A stretch of DNA of 64,000 nucleotides, taken from Cercospora beticola (taxonomy: Eukaryota; Ascomycota; Dothideomycetes; Mycosphaerellales; Mycosphaerellaceae). Positions 1 to 10,679 of the stretch are shown here, in pieces (positions within the stretch are counted from its first letter, which is position 1; each line of letters starts with the position of its first letter). Under the pieces are notes generated by a model. That model saw nothing but the letters and a program-made list of their open reading frames with translations. It searched no databases and was not told the origin of the DNA. The position numbers were made by a program, and so were the translations under genes. The stretch covers positions 4,588,001 through 4,652,000 of the forward strand of contig NC_088936.1 in NCBI RefSeq assembly GCF_033473495.1. The letters run 5' to 3'.

Positions 1-1006
1 AGAGGGTCGGTCTCATCATGTTTCGCTGTTTTGCGCCTCTTGGTTGGCGGTGGGGCTGAGTTGGTGCCGGCAGGCGATCGCGAGCGGCGCATCTTGCTGA
101 CTTCTAAGTGTTGTTACCGGCGCTGTATTGCAACTGATCGGAAGTCAGGTGGGTAAGGAAATGGGGCAAGGGCCAAGAAATGAAGGTTGATGTTGAGGGC
201 CAAAAGATAGTGGCCGGAGTGGTGAAGGTTGTCTATTTGAAGACGCACCCGGCATGTTGCAAGTGAAGCATGATGAGAAACATGTGAGACCTGTTCACAT
301 GCAAGTGGCGCAAGATGAAATAGGCAACAGGCAGCAATGTGCATGTGAGGTGCTTCAAACGTCAGCAGCCCCCCTGGGTCCCATACTTCACTCCGCTTTC
401 ACGTGCGCACAATCGAATGGCGTTTTCCACCTGCCTTGCAATTTGTGTCAGTGTTGCGGATGGAGAACGCGTAAGTGGAAGTCGTTTCCCAATAGAAGCT
501 GTATGCAAGATGAGCTGTTCTAATCTGAGAGCGTCTTGTGTTTGTGGCGAGGCCTCATGATCTCGTTTCCGGCGTCGGAAGGCGCACCCCGACCCTTTGA
601 TATCGAGCCCGCCATCAATGCGTGCGCTACGCTGTCTGGTAGACTGCTGCAAGTGAAGCAAGCGCGAGCTCATTGCGCCAGCCATGACGCCATGTTTCGG
701 AGAGGCAGCAAACAACGCTGAACCCATGCGATTCGTCCCAGGGAATTATCGGGATCCCGTTTCAGCAAGCCATGCTCGTTGCGCTGGCAAGAAAAGTGTG
801 CCGGCCATTTGTAAGCCATCTGCAGGCCTTGCGCAAATGCGACTGCTCAGGTTCCAGAGCGTGCTCCTCATCTCCATCGCAGCTGGGCACTTCTGAACAG
901 CGCGTCATATAGTAGTTGAACATCGTATCCACTACCGCTTCTTCTTCTGGCCCTTCTTTGCTTCTGCTATCATGTCAGCGCCCATCCGATTCATGCACCA
1001 CAGCTA
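1..1006. other. No recognisable gene; left edge of window
   Basis: Only short open frames are present, on both strands and without recognisable protein motifs. The longest (about 120 codons on the minus strand near 362-727) has no domain I can name. The stretch probably holds the 3' flank of the mS33 gene and sequence belonging to a gene left of the window. Confidence 0.4.
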
Positions 1007-1306
1007 TCACTCACCTGTCTTCGCCTTCTTCTTCTTTGGCGCGCCCTTTCCTCTTGACTTCGCGATCTGTAGATGCTCTAACCGATCCTCTTCAAAGTCA
1101 TCGTATAGTTCATATCCTGGGTACAGCCGCTTCAGGTCCACAAACGTCGCCACTCGTCGGGGGTAATATGCTGCCAGCGAAGGGCCCTTTAATCGTTGGC
1201 GGAGGATTTTATTGCCGAGTCGTTGTGCGGTGGGATTGAAGGTGGTGTTGAAGATGCGGCATTGCGCCTTCATCAAGTCGAGAAGACGTGAGCGAGGGAC
1301 CGACAT
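1007..1306 (-). CDS. RSM27: Mitochondrial small-subunit ribosomal protein mS33 (Rsm27/MRPS33)
   Basis: This single-exon gene encodes 99 residues. The N-terminal half (MSVPRSRLLDLMKAQCRIF, then NPTAQRLGNKILRQRLKGP and a YYPRR motif) matches what I know of the mS33/MRP-S33 family of the mitoribosomal small subunit. The length agrees with yeast Rsm27 (about 110 residues). The C-terminus is lysine-rich, as in many mitoribosomal proteins. I chose the ATG at 1306 because conservation starts there; the frame stays open upstream but that extension looks like non-coding leader. It is divergent from the RNase III gene, with about 206 bp between the two start codons, so they probably share a promoter. 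The protein should act in the mitochondrial matrix as a structural ribosome component. Confidence 0.85.
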   Translation of the reverse strand: MSVPRSRLLDLMKAQCRIFNTTFNPTAQRLGNKILRQRLKGPSLAAYYPRRVATFVDLKRLYPGYELYDDFEEDRLEHLQIAKSRGKGAPKKKKAKTGE

Positions 1307-1512
1307 GGCGGCTGCGTGCGCGATCGATGGCCTGCAATGGCAAGAGTAGGAGTAGGAGTGATGAAGTCGTCGGGAGTCCGGTGCCAAGCCCGCTCCAAGC
1401 TCTCTGAGAAGAAAGTCGCGAACTGCAGGCCTTCCTTTCTGCAATACCGCCATCACCACCGCTCATCTCCTCGTTGTCGTTGGCACAGCGCAGAGGAGGG
1501 CGTGGAGGCACC

Positions 1513-2685
1513 ATGAACCACAAGCGGTCACACTACGGTGACGGCGGCGGCTCGCCAAAGCGACATAAGTCCGGTTCTGGCCACCACCGCAACCACGACC
1601 GACACGACCGACACAACCGCCCACGAGAGGCACGATCGCACCAGAGCGGCAGAACTGAGAAAGCGCAGCACCACGATTTCCTGCCCAATGCCTCGATATC
1701 CCACGCCAAAGCAGTGCAGAAGCTGCCTCCGTCTTCCTCGTCTCCACACTATATGCGCGCTCCCGCCGAAGTGAGCTTGAGTGTAGGGACGGACCTGCCG
1801 CAGCTGCCTCCCGTCAAGGACGAGTACCGTCAAGCATCCTTCCGCCACAAGTCGCACTACAACGTAAGCCGCGAAGTGGCCGCTGGGGACGTCACCTACG
1901 AGCGCCTCGAATTCCTGGGAGACGCCTACCTTGAGCTCTTCGCCTCACGACTCATTTACGGCCGCTATCCACAACTTCCCGCCGGGCGTATGTCGCAGCT
2001 TCGCGAGTTGCTGGTCAAGAATGAGACGCTCGCCGAGTACTCGCGAGCCTACCGCTTTCATGAGCTGGTCGAAGTCGGTGGAGAGGTCGAGAACATGATG
2101 CGCGATAGCCAGGGACGCGGTAACAAGGGATTCAACAAGATCTTGGGAGATGTCTTCGAAGCCTACGTGGCTGCTATTGTGCTGAGCGATTTCAACGCCA
2201 GAGGCTACGATACTGCGGAACAATGGTGTGTGACACTGTGGGCGCCAAGGTTACTCAAGGCGATCGAGCAGGACCCGTTGGCTCACCACAGAGAGTCGCA
2301 AGGCGCGGCGGATCTCACCTCTACGTATGATGTGAATGCGAAGGCCACGCTCCAGAAACGTCTTTGCGGCGCCAACCTCGTCCGTCTTCACTATGACACT
2401 GACAAACCAACCGTGGAGCTCAAGGGTGACAAGCTTGGGCAAAATGTTCACTTCATCGCGCTGTATGTGGAGTCAGCGTTCTTCGCAATTGAGAAAAGAT
2501 TACTCGCCAAAGCTGAGGGCAAGAACAAGGTTGAGGCAGGCAATTGGGCCGCTGTCAAAGCCATGTACGATCCGACCACGATGCAGTTTGTCAAAGAGCT
2601 GGAGCAAAAGGTACTCGCAGAGCGGGAGCGTCGAAATGAAGCCAAGAAAAAGGCTACTTCCGACGTGAAAGCCGATGGAGAATAA
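1513..2685 (+). CDS. RNase III family endoribonuclease (Rnt1-like)
   Basis: This gene encodes 390 residues in one exon, starting at the first ATG of the frame (1513). Residues 1-90 are basic, His/Arg/Ser-rich and probably disordered. The RNase III domain follows. The signature ERLEFLGDAYLE begins at residue 130 and the second metal-binding segment GDVFEAYVAAI lies around residues 212-222, so the acidic residues expected for double-stranded RNA cleavage are present. That argues against the catalytically dead mitoribosomal relative mL44. The C-terminal region (about 270-360) looks like a divergent dsRNA-binding domain. By family knowledge Rnt1 enzymes process pre-rRNA, snRNA and snoRNA precursors in the nucleus. 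It is divergently paired with the mS33 gene. Confidence 0.8.
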   Translation: MNHKRSHYGDGGGSPKRHKSGSGHHRNHDRHDRHNRPREARSHQSGRTEKAQHHDFLPNASISHAKAVQKLPPSSSSPHYMRAPAEVSLSVGTDLPQLPPVKDEYRQASFRHKSHYNVSREVAAGDVTYERLEFLGDAYLELFASRLIYGRYPQLPAGRMSQLRELLVKNETLAEYSRAYRFHELVEVGGEVENMMRDSQGRGNKGFNKILGDVFEAYVAAIVLSDFNARGYDTAEQWCVTLWAPRLLKAIEQDPLAHHRESQGAADLTSTYDVNAKATLQKRLCGANLVRLHYDTDKPTVELKGDKLGQNVHFIALYVESAFFAIEKRLLAKAEGKNKVEAGNWAAVKAMYDPTTMQFVKELEQKVLAERERRNEAKKKATSDVKADGE

Positions 2686-3590
2686 GGAGGAGAGATGGTG
2701 CTGAGATGAGCGCATTGGTATTGCTGCGACGGCTCCGGAGGGGACGGATGTCGGAAGACAGAGTCTAATGATGTCGACCTCAGTGAGATGGGCAGCTCAG
2801 AAGGCAGCAGTCAGTAGCTGGTCCGACTTGATCTTCAGTCGGCAGCTTGCGTGTCCAGCGAGGACTGACAGTGCTACAGCTGACCGTCGGATGACTCTGG
2901 CCTCTTCTCAAGTACGAATGGACAGATAAGTGTCGCTATCGCCAACGAGCTCGAAATGTCCGCTGTCTATTCACGAAGAGAGAGCGTTCCAGCGCTGAGC
3001 TTGGCAATGCCCCGATATGGAGGCATGTGACAGAGACATCCCCAGTTTCGTCAACCAGTCTTCATTGCTGAGACTGCTCTTCGTGGTCCCCCAGGCCAGA
3101 GTGCAATCGACACGACGAAGTCAAATCAAGTTCCGGGAGCCCTTCCCCGCCAATGTTCACGAGCAAGCGATCAGGAGTAACTAGTCCACATCCCTGGTGG
3201 TGGCTTCCACTATCGAGAGGCGACGATAGCCACAGATTCTAGATCTCCTGCTATCGGTGCGCGTGGTCGTATTGAGACAATGGATGCAGCTTCATGGGCA
3301 CGTGCAATGGTCTCGGCCAGAGCAGATACAGTCTAACTGCATTTGCATATTGGACAGCCCGAACTTTCAAATCACGTGCACTTCCAAGTGAGCCATATCG
3401 AGTTAGACGATCAGCCACCGGCTTGCAGCTTCATCCATAAACAGGTAGCACGCGATGTAGCTGCATATCCACGTGGCTGCACGAGGGTAGCATGCAAGCC
3501 ATCGCTTACACCGAGAGCCATGGCTGAGCTGAGCGCTTCTAGATGTTCTCGGAGGACGCGAGTTCAGAGCACCGTATAGGTTTGGGATCA
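2686..3590. other. Intergenic region, no gene seen
   Basis: This stretch lies between the RNase III stop codon and the TATA box of the coiled-coil gene. Only short frames without recognisable motifs are present, and I see no RNA gene. Confidence 0.5.
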
Positions 3591-3597
3591 TATAAAA
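3591..3597 (+). promoter_or_regulatory. TATA box of the coiled-coil protein gene
   Basis: TATAAAA lies 127 bp upstream of the ATG at 3724, a plausible distance for a fungal core promoter with a 5' leader of roughly 90-100 nt. The call rests on motif and position only. Confidence 0.45.
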
Positions 3598-3723
3598 CCA
3601 AGTCCCTTGGACGAGCGCAGTGTCCAATTTGGATACAACTTCTCCAACCTTCTGGTTCGCTGCGTTGTTCAACCAGCTACATTTGTATTCTTTACACATT
3701 GCCTAACACTTAGCACTGCCGAA

Positions 3724-5730
3724 ATGGCCACCCATCATTTCTCACAGCCTACCAGTCTTGGCGAGAAGCTCGACGACGTACAGATCGATGTCGCCGAGAT
3801 TCAGGCGGACTTGCCAACGCCGGACACTGAGCAGCTTACCATGCTGAACCGTGGTTCCCTCGAATCGCCCTTCGCAGTCGTGGAGAAGCCACAGATAAGC
3901 AGATGTCCCCCAGATGTATCCATCGATCGTCCTAGAGATGCGAGCCCAGCGTGCTCTGTGCGAAGCTCTTACAGCAGCACTCGAGTGTCTCGTCGTCGAA
4001 CAAGCCACCGTCACGGACATCACCGTTCTGAGGTATCCAAGGAGCTCAACTTTCAAGCTGAAACCGAATTCTCCGCCTTGATGGAACTCATGACTGGCAT
4101 TTCCAGGCGCAGTATATCTCTACGGGAGGTCTGGACCAAAATCATTTCGGAGCGTGACTCCTGCTATTTGGAGATGGATCGCATGTGCGAGCGCATCGAC
4201 GAGTACACGGAGATCATTGAGCGCAAGGAGCGCGAATGGCACAATCACAACCATGAGCACGAGCAGAGCAAGACTGAGATTGCGAAGCTCAAGATAGAAA
4301 TCACTGCCGCTCTTGCTAGTGTTTCAGAGTTCAAACAAAAGCTGTCTGATCGGGATTGCGAGTTGGGCGAAGCGCGTCGCGAGATCGCCGAGCAAAAGGA
4401 TGTGTTCAAATACCTCAAGGAGGAGAAGGAGAAGACAGAGACAACCCTACAGGAGACTTCTGCGCTTCTGATGCTGACCGAGGAGCGGTGCAAGCACGCT
4501 GAGGTTGATGCAAAGAGACATGAGTGCGAGCTACGTGATCTCAAGGAGACATATCATGAGCTCGAGGCAAAGAGCACCGAAACGAGCACCAAGTATGAGT
4601 CGATGAAGACGGACTTCACTAGTGTCAAACAGAGCTATGCCATTCTCAAGAAGGAGAAGCATGAGTGGTTGCATGAAAAGGGAGAGCTCGAGGAACAACT
4701 TCGCAAGTGCCACCACAAGCATGACGAATCCAAGCGTAAGCTCAAGGAGACGATTGAGTACTATGAGAAGAAGGAAAAGGAGGACAAGGAGACTATTGAG
4801 AGGACAGAGCGAGAAGTGCGCGAATCCAGGGAGAAGGTCATCAAGCTGAAGAGTGAGAAGAAGGAGCTTGAAGAGAGATGCAAGGTCTTGGTGTGCAACT
4901 ATGACGAGGAGCACTGCCGCTGGGAAGATGCCGAAGAACGCTGTGGAAAGTGGAAGCTCAAGTGGGAGCACGCTGAACGCGAGATCACTTCTATTCGGGA
5001 AGAGCTTCGCGTCATTGAGTCCAAGCAGAGCGAACTCAAGGAAACGATCACCAAGAAGACTGAAGAGCTCAAACGCATCACCAAGATTAAGGAGCATCTC
5101 GAGCGCGACTACCACGGCAAGTGCAAGGAGGCGGAGAACAGCCACCGCGAGATTCTTGTGCTCAAGGAATCGATTCGCCGCCACGAGACGACGATCAAGG
5201 AGAAGAGTGAAGAGATTCACACTCTCAGTGAACGCATTGAGCGCCTGCAGTCGGAATGCGAAAGTCATCAAGGTAAATGCACCAATCTGGGAGCAGAGAT
5301 CACCTCCCTGCAAGCTGTTATGATCTCGCTCAAGGCGGAACTCAGCCTCGCACATGAGGACCACGACTGCACGAAGAAGAAGCTGCACGAGTGCGAGACA
5401 AGATATGAGTCAATCTGCGAGACCTACGAGGAAAGCCAAGGCGGTCATTCTGATTACGAGTACCAGCTTACACAGCTGCGTACTATGCTCCGGGAGGCGC
5501 GCAGTGAGAAGGAACGCGCGATCAAGGCTCGCACCGAGGCAGACCATGAGCGCGACGAGGCCGTGACAAGGTATGAGGCCAAGTGCAGGGATTTGGAGGA
5601 ATTAGAGGAGTTCTATGCAAGCAGGCAGCATGAGCATCACCATAAAGAGGGCAGGCGAACGATCAGGGCGAGCTACGGATTCAGGAGTGTGAACAGCATG
5701 GGCAGTGTGGTGAAGAGTGAGGACATGTAG
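3724..5730 (+). CDS. Long coiled-coil protein of unknown function
   Basis: This single-exon gene encodes 668 residues from the first ATG in the frame (3724). Residues 1-75 are acidic and low in order. A Ser/Arg/His-rich patch (SSYSSTRVSRRRTSHRHGHH) follows around residues 80-100. From about residue 130 to 635 the sequence is almost entirely charged Glu/Lys/Arg with regular hydrophobic spacing, the pattern of a long coiled coil. The C-terminus returns to a short His-rich then polar tail. I recognise no enzymatic domain or membrane segment. Such proteins often serve as scaffolds, tethers or cytoskeletal linkers, but nothing here decides which. Cysteine is unusually frequent for a coiled coil (repeated ERC/EEHC segments). 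The neighbouring UstYa gene is convergent, 185 bp away. Confidence 0.75.
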   Translation: MATHHFSQPTSLGEKLDDVQIDVAEIQADLPTPDTEQLTMLNRGSLESPFAVVEKPQISRCPPDVSIDRPRDASPACSVRSSYSSTRVSRRRTSHRHGHHRSEVSKELNFQAETEFSALMELMTGISRRSISLREVWTKIISERDSCYLEMDRMCERIDEYTEIIERKEREWHNHNHEHEQSKTEIAKLKIEITAALASVSEFKQKLSDRDCELGEARREIAEQKDVFKYLKEEKEKTETTLQETSALLMLTEERCKHAEVDAKRHECELRDLKETYHELEAKSTETSTKYESMKTDFTSVKQSYAILKKEKHEWLHEKGELEEQLRKCHHKHDESKRKLKETIEYYEKKEKEDKETIERTEREVRESREKVIKLKSEKKELEERCKVLVCNYDEEHCRWEDAEERCGKWKLKWEHAEREITSIREELRVIESKQSELKETITKKTEELKRITKIKEHLERDYHGKCKEAENSHREILVLKESIRRHETTIKEKSEEIHTLSERIERLQSECESHQGKCTNLGAEITSLQAVMISLKAELSLAHEDHDCTKKKLHECETRYESICETYEESQGGHSDYEYQLTQLRTMLREARSEKERAIKARTEADHERDEAVTRYEAKCRDLEELEEFYASRQHEHHHKEGRRTIRASYGFRSVNSMGSVVKSEDM

Positions 5731-5915
5731 AGTATGCAGTGGCGAAGCGGACGAATTCATTTGTTACTAGCATGGACAATGGAGCAAATGTGCTTGTACT
5801 TTAGATTGCACCTGCGATCACAACCATCAGTATTCTCAGGTTCGAAGCGATTGTATATGACTAAAGGCTATACAGCTTGAAACTAGAAAGAACTTTTGCA
5901 CAGGTCGAGCTCAAT

Positions 5916-7175
5916 TCATGGGCCATATCTCGATCTCAGTGGATTAGGCTTCACATGGGGCAGGCCGTCCATATCATTCCGACCGTAGTCCCCCCCATCA
6001 ACGAATGAGAAATCCTTGGAGCGATCCATCTCCTTCCATCGCCCAATCGATTCAAGCAGCTTAATAGCATGCGCGGGAATCTTGATTTCGTTCGAGTGTG
6101 CAGGTCTCGAGTGGTTCAACATCATGTCGAGCTGCTCCTTACTCATCTGCCGCTCGTTTCTGTAGCGAAGGATGTCATCCCATCGACGACACTGTCTGTC
6201 GATGGTGAAGTATGGGAACGGTAGTCTTTGATGCTCGGACCATACCAACGGCGAGAGATCGAGAGATGCAGTGCACATGAGCTCTTGACGAAGCATGTCA
6301 AGACAATGGTAGAAATGTGACCAGTCTGAGAAAAGATGTGTCAGCGGATACGCTACTCAGGGTACGGCAGTGGCCTAATTCCACTAATCATCTGCAGGCC
6401 GGGAGAAAGTCTTACTCACATAAGGGGTTGATGGGTCTTGCGAATCTAGATTATCGGTCAGCAACTATATGTTCGCCTCGGAATGCCTTTTTAGGCGTCT
6501 TACTCATAGTAGTCCATGAAGGCGCCTCTACGGATCATGTCGAGGCAGTGTATCAAATGGAAGACGTTTATTTCCGCCATGTACGTCTGACCAGTTGGAT
6601 CGCCTACCCATTGAGCACCCACTTGGGGGTCTAAGCCCGTCTTGACCCAGTCCTCTTTGGAGACGAGGATCCGGTTTGCTTCACCCCCGATCAGATCTTC
6701 CCAGGCTTGGTCTGTCTCTGGCGATGGATCTTGGCGGAAGATATTGTTCTCGTCCCACCAGAGCTCGCCGTCAACTCGGACGTGTTCAATGCCAAGCTCG
6801 ATATCGTTGTATACGGGGGCTGAGATGTTGCAAAATGCAGTCAGATGCTCGTTCTTTGTCAATACGCCTTCGTTCGTCACCATTGAACTCACAATACCAG
6901 CTGGTTGAGGCAATCCGGTCTTTAGCTGGGAAGCTCTCCAAGGAGACACTGTATCTCCCAACAATGAAGAAGAACGACGATGCGACGACTAAGCTTAATG
7001 TCCATACCAGGCTATAACGCAACCAGGAAATCGTTCCCCTTCTTGAAATAGTGAGGAGGGGAGGTGTGGCTTGTAGAAGACGCTCAGATTCCAACACATA
7101 GTGTTTCAACAGAGATGAAGAGCAGGAATTCTCTTTTTCGGGGTCGCGATAATTTTCCGTCTTTTGTCGTTCCAT
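5916..7175 (-). CDS. UstYa-family (DUF3328) oxidase, copy 1; four exons including a 17-nt microexon
   Basis: The exons (minus strand) are 7175-6893, 6819-6504, 6436-6420 and 6325-5916. Phases close exactly to give 341 residues. Introns are 73, 67 and 94 nt, each GT-AG with a CTGAC branch sequence. The protein has a short cytoplasmic N-terminus, one membrane segment (about residues 53-77) and a luminal domain with the two HxxHC motifs that define the family: HLIHC at 182-186 and HFYHC at 209-213, followed by LDMLRQELMC. The SPVYNDIE segment created at the first splice matches the family's YSPAxEAxEYE region. UstYa proteins are thought to catalyse oxidative cyclisation or cross-linking of fungal RiPP and some NRPS peptides, acting in the secretory pathway. 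A second family member (24386-25364) and a candidate precursor (27130-27490) lie nearby; before the transposon insertion the two UstYa genes were divergent neighbours. Confidence 0.85.
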
Positions 7176-7694
7176 CTGGAAAAGAGGATAAGATGGACCG
7201 GCAGTGTGAACTTCTCGGTCAGGAATGAGATCAGTCGACCTTTCCGACTTCTACTGTAGAAGTTGCAAGAGCTCAACGGGACATACCAACACATTGTGCC
7301 TGCTAAGCCCCATGCCAATCAGAAGTAGCCCATGCATATCCTTGGACTGGTAGTGCAACAACAAGCTTAGGAGCTGTGCTCCAATTGCATGCGAAGTTCA
7401 ATCCAAGTGTCTAGGTTGGCCTCTTTTAGTGGTCATTCTCGGCCACGGTCTCGCGATGTTCGAACTCAGTTCGCGCTAATGAGTTTGGCCCTGGAAAAGT
7501 CTGTCCTCTTTGACCTTGGCTGGGACAAGGATACTCAATACCCTCTCACATCGACGTGAGTACGAACGTTGATGAGGGATTTACCTACCTGGTAAGCTGA
7601 CCAGGCAGATTTCACCACAAGTCGTGAGCGCACAGCTGCATGCGACTTGTAACAGCTTCACGAACGTGCACTCCCGCAGCAAAGATTGAGCGTC
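7176..7694. promoter_or_regulatory. Left half of the ancestral bidirectional promoter of the two UstYa genes
   Basis: This non-coding stretch lies between the UstYa copy 1 start codon and the Copia target site. Together with 24343-24385 it would have formed a shared divergent promoter of about 570 bp. Three imperfectly spaced inverted repeats cluster here: CCTTG-N7-CAAGG (7514-7530), CTCAC-N6-GTGAG (7545-7560) and CCTGG-N8-CCAGG (7588-7605). Dyads of this kind can bind dimeric regulators such as Zn2Cys6 factors, but no specific regulator can be named. Confidence 0.45.
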
Positions 7695-7699
7695 CATCT
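7695..7699. repeat. Target-site duplication CATCT, left copy
   Basis: CATCT directly precedes the left 134-bp LTR and is repeated at 24338-24342 directly after the right LTR. A 5-bp duplication is the expected footprint of an LTR-retrotransposon integrase. Confidence 0.8.
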
Positions 7700-7833
7700 A
7701 CTTGATGCATGGGGTATGCCTCAGGCAGTCGTCCGTTCACTCTTGGCATTCACTCGAGCGAGTACTTCCATGTAGTTTCTAGCACCTCCGTAGTTCGTTC
7801 CTTAATCAATATTGCAGTCACTATCTCTCGTGT
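7700..7833 (+). repeat. Left LTR (134 bp) of the outer Copia
   Basis: It is identical to 24204-24337 except at four positions (7704, 7722, 7803, 7810). All four are transitions explained by CpA-to-TpA change on one strand or the other; three mutated bases are in a CA/TA context in one copy and not in the other. The ends are AC...GT rather than TG...CA, but the TSD, priming site and purine tract fix the boundaries. Confidence 0.8.
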
Positions 7834-7834
7834 A

Positions 7835-7844
7835 GTTATAAGCC
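7835..7844 (+). promoter_or_regulatory. Primer-binding site of the outer Copia (half-tRNA-iMet type)
   Basis: GTTATAAGCC lies one base after the left LTR. The second Copia in the window has GGTTATAAGCC in the same place (19963-19973, minus strand). Restoring one TG-to-TA change gives GGTTATGAGCC, the complement of the initiator tRNA-Met anticodon loop. That matches the half-tRNA priming known for Drosophila copia. The assignment is an inference from sequence similarity. Confidence 0.6.
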
Positions 7845-10662
7845 GTCGCGCTATATAGCGCGTTAACCTGACTTAGTAGTTTACTACTATACTAATTTAT
7901 AGTATCTACGATAGTATTACTTAAATCCGCGATAGTATCGCTACTACTATAGAGGTAGGTATCGCTATAGAGGTAACTAACTAATAATAGCGAGCCGTAG
8001 AGGCCGACTCGAGTTATCGTTTAATATAATAGCTATCTACTAAACTACTATCGCTACCTCTAATCTCTTAAAGAAGTTAAAGAGTAAAGCTAACTAGCTA
8101 ATATAGTTAACTCTTATTAGAACTAGCTTTAGAGGTTAGGAGCTTCTATTATATATTACTAATAGCGCTAAAATGCCTCTAAAGGCCGAGCCTATTAAGC
8201 TAGCTAGCAAAGATTAAGACGACTTTAAAGTATATTAAATCGATTACGATAGCGCCTATACTAGAGCTTAATCGTTTATTATTAATAACCTCTACGAGTC
8301 GGTATAGTAAAACGTACTAGAATACGACTCTACTATCGAACTCTAGATATACTTCGAAGCTACGTATAGCTCGAGTACTATTAGCGAAGAATATACTATC
8401 TTTCTAAAGTTTTACTATCTATCTTACCTCTCTAGCTCTAATATTCTAAAGTTTATAGAGGAATTTAAAGCTAAGTTTTATATACTTAATAAGACTAAGC
8501 TAAAGTTATTAGACGTAGTCGCTACGTTTATCTTTATTACCTAGATAGAACTAGAGTTTCTATAATAGGTTAATAATAAGCGAGAATAGTTTAGAAATAT
8601 TACTAATAATAAGCGTAATACTCTAATACTCGACGCGTTAATAGTAGAAGTTCTAGATAAAGACTTTATATACTATAATTAAGACGAGTATTAGTATACT
8701 TTAGTATATAGAACTAACTCTAACTCTAACTCTAATACTAGTAACTCTAGCTCGAACGCTAATCGAGAGAGTAGAGGTCGTAGTCGTAGTAATAATAGCT
8801 ATAGTAACTATAGAAATAGATAAAGCTATAGTAGTAGTAGTAGTAATTAGTAATAACTATAACAACTTTATCTAAAGTATTAATATTATAGTAGAACCTC
8901 TTATAAGGAAGCTAAATACTAGGATAAGCCTAGTAATAAGTATAACTACCTAAGTTACCTAAGGAAGCCTAATAATTAGAATTAAAGTACTAATAAGAAT
9001 CGAGAGTTAGAGAGTAGTAGTAGTAGCTAGAAGGCTTACTATACTACTAAACTCGACAAGTATATAACTCTAAATACTAATAGTTCCTTTAGTATATTTA
9101 ATATTACTATCTTAGTAGCTATATAGGCGGCTATATATACCGCTCGTTCTAAGGAATAGATTATCGATAGTAGTACTACTAGCTATATAATAAATAACCT
9201 CGATAATATAGTAATATTAAAACTATATTATATTACTATTATATATAGTAAAGGAACGCTAATAGTAACTCGCTATAGTATTATTAAGCTAGATTTCTAT
9301 ATTATAGGCAAGAAGCGTTTAATATAAGTTCTTTACGTACCTAGACTAGTAGCTAACTTAATTTCGATAGAAATACTATAAAATAAGAGTATTTATTACT
9401 ATAACTACGAATAGGTATTATAGGCTCTAAATAGTAATAGTCGTATTATTATTACCTATCTTTATACTAACTATAGTTTGCTATACCTTAAACTTAGAAC
9501 TTCTTTATTACTAAGTATTAAGATATCCTCGGAAGTTACTTTAGTAAACTCGAAGGTTCTACTATTAGTTAAAGCGACGATAGATATCTAGTATAATCGC
9601 CTTAGCTATACCTCTAGCTATACGCTAGTAATATTAGCTACTAGAGGCTATATCTAGCTTAAATATTCTAATTAGTCTAAGTATTATCTACGCGAGTATA
9701 TTACCTATTATATAGCGACGGTATATAAGGTATATAACTATATTCTAATAATTTGTCTAACCGAGCTAAATACTATTATAGTAGTAGACGTAGTTATAGT
9801 TCGTATAGTATTACTCTTAGAGGCTAAGTACTTTACTTTATTTACTAACTTAGCTACTCTTAAGCGTACGCTTATAGTAGCGATATATAAGTTAGCTATA
9901 TAGTTCTATATTAAGAAGTATTATACTAATAAGCTTATATAAGATAAGAAGAAGATTTAAATCTTCTACTTTAATAGAAGTAGCGAATATAGTAGTTACG
10001 AACTCGAGAAGTTCGCTACTACTAAGAGTATAGTCCTTTAAGTTACTATGCCTTATAGCTTAATATAGAATAGTAAGGCAGAAGTATTAAACTATATTAT
10101 TTATTAATTAGCTAGGAAGTTAATAGCTTAAGGCAAGTTACTACTAGTACTATAGGAGTATACTATAGAGATAGCTACCTACCTTCTTAATATCCTTTCG
10201 AGTTAAGTACTAAAAGATAAGTTACCTTATTAAGTATATATAGAGTAGATATAGAAGCTTCGAATATAGCTAGTACTAGCGTATTTAAAGGCTTATAGCT
10301 ATACTACTATCGTCTATAACTATAGTATAGCTCGGAGTAAGAAGTTCTAGTAGTATAGTAAGGTTAGTCGCCTTATCGGCTATTATAATAAGAATATATA
10401 TAATGTTTACGTCGCTACTAATTATAAGGTTTATATCTCTAAGAATATAAAGTTTATTAAGAATAACTTTACTAGTAAAGTTAAGGATTACGACGATTTA
10501 GAACCTAACTCTAACGCTATAATTCTATTTAAGGAGCTATTTATTATCTACTATAACTTTAAAGAGAAGAACTCGAAACTACTATATATCGTTAACTAGT
10601 ATATCGTCTATATTATTAATTAGCTAGAGTTTAAGGCTAATAACTACGATATTAAGAGAGTA
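7845..10662 (+). pseudogene. Outer Copia gag-protease-integrase remnant
   Basis: The frame starting at ATG 8173 (MPLKAEPIKLASK) is a decayed gag. Around 8870-8930 the frame reads like a CxYCGRxxHKExxCW zinc knuckle in which Cys codons are now Tyr (TGC/TGT to TAT/TAC) and Trp codons are TAG. Integrase-like sequence follows to about 10.5 kb. CpA and TpG dinucleotides are nearly absent while CpG remains common, the mark of saturated RIP. Confidence 0.75.
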
Positions 10663-10679
10663 CTATATAAGCTTCTTAA
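10663..10679. repeat. LINE target-site duplication, left copy (17 bp)
   Basis: CTATATAAGCTTCTTAA occurs here and again at 21851-21867. The Copia sequence resumes after the second copy, so the two mark the LINE insertion point. Variable duplications of this size are typical of target-primed reverse transcription. Confidence 0.75.

Noticed and set aside
1474..1512. Upstream extension of the RNase III frame
   Set aside because: It would start at TTG; the first ATG is at 1513 and the residues before it are not family-like.
4531..5388. 285-codon minus-strand frame rich in leucine
   Set aside because: It is the antisense shadow of the coiled-coil gene, whose Glu/Lys codons read as Leu/Phe on the other strand.
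7700..7833. 134-bp direct repeat read first as a duplication of host promoter sequence
   Set aside because: The 5-bp CATCT duplication outside both copies, the priming site after the left copy and the purine tract before the right copy show they are LTRs.
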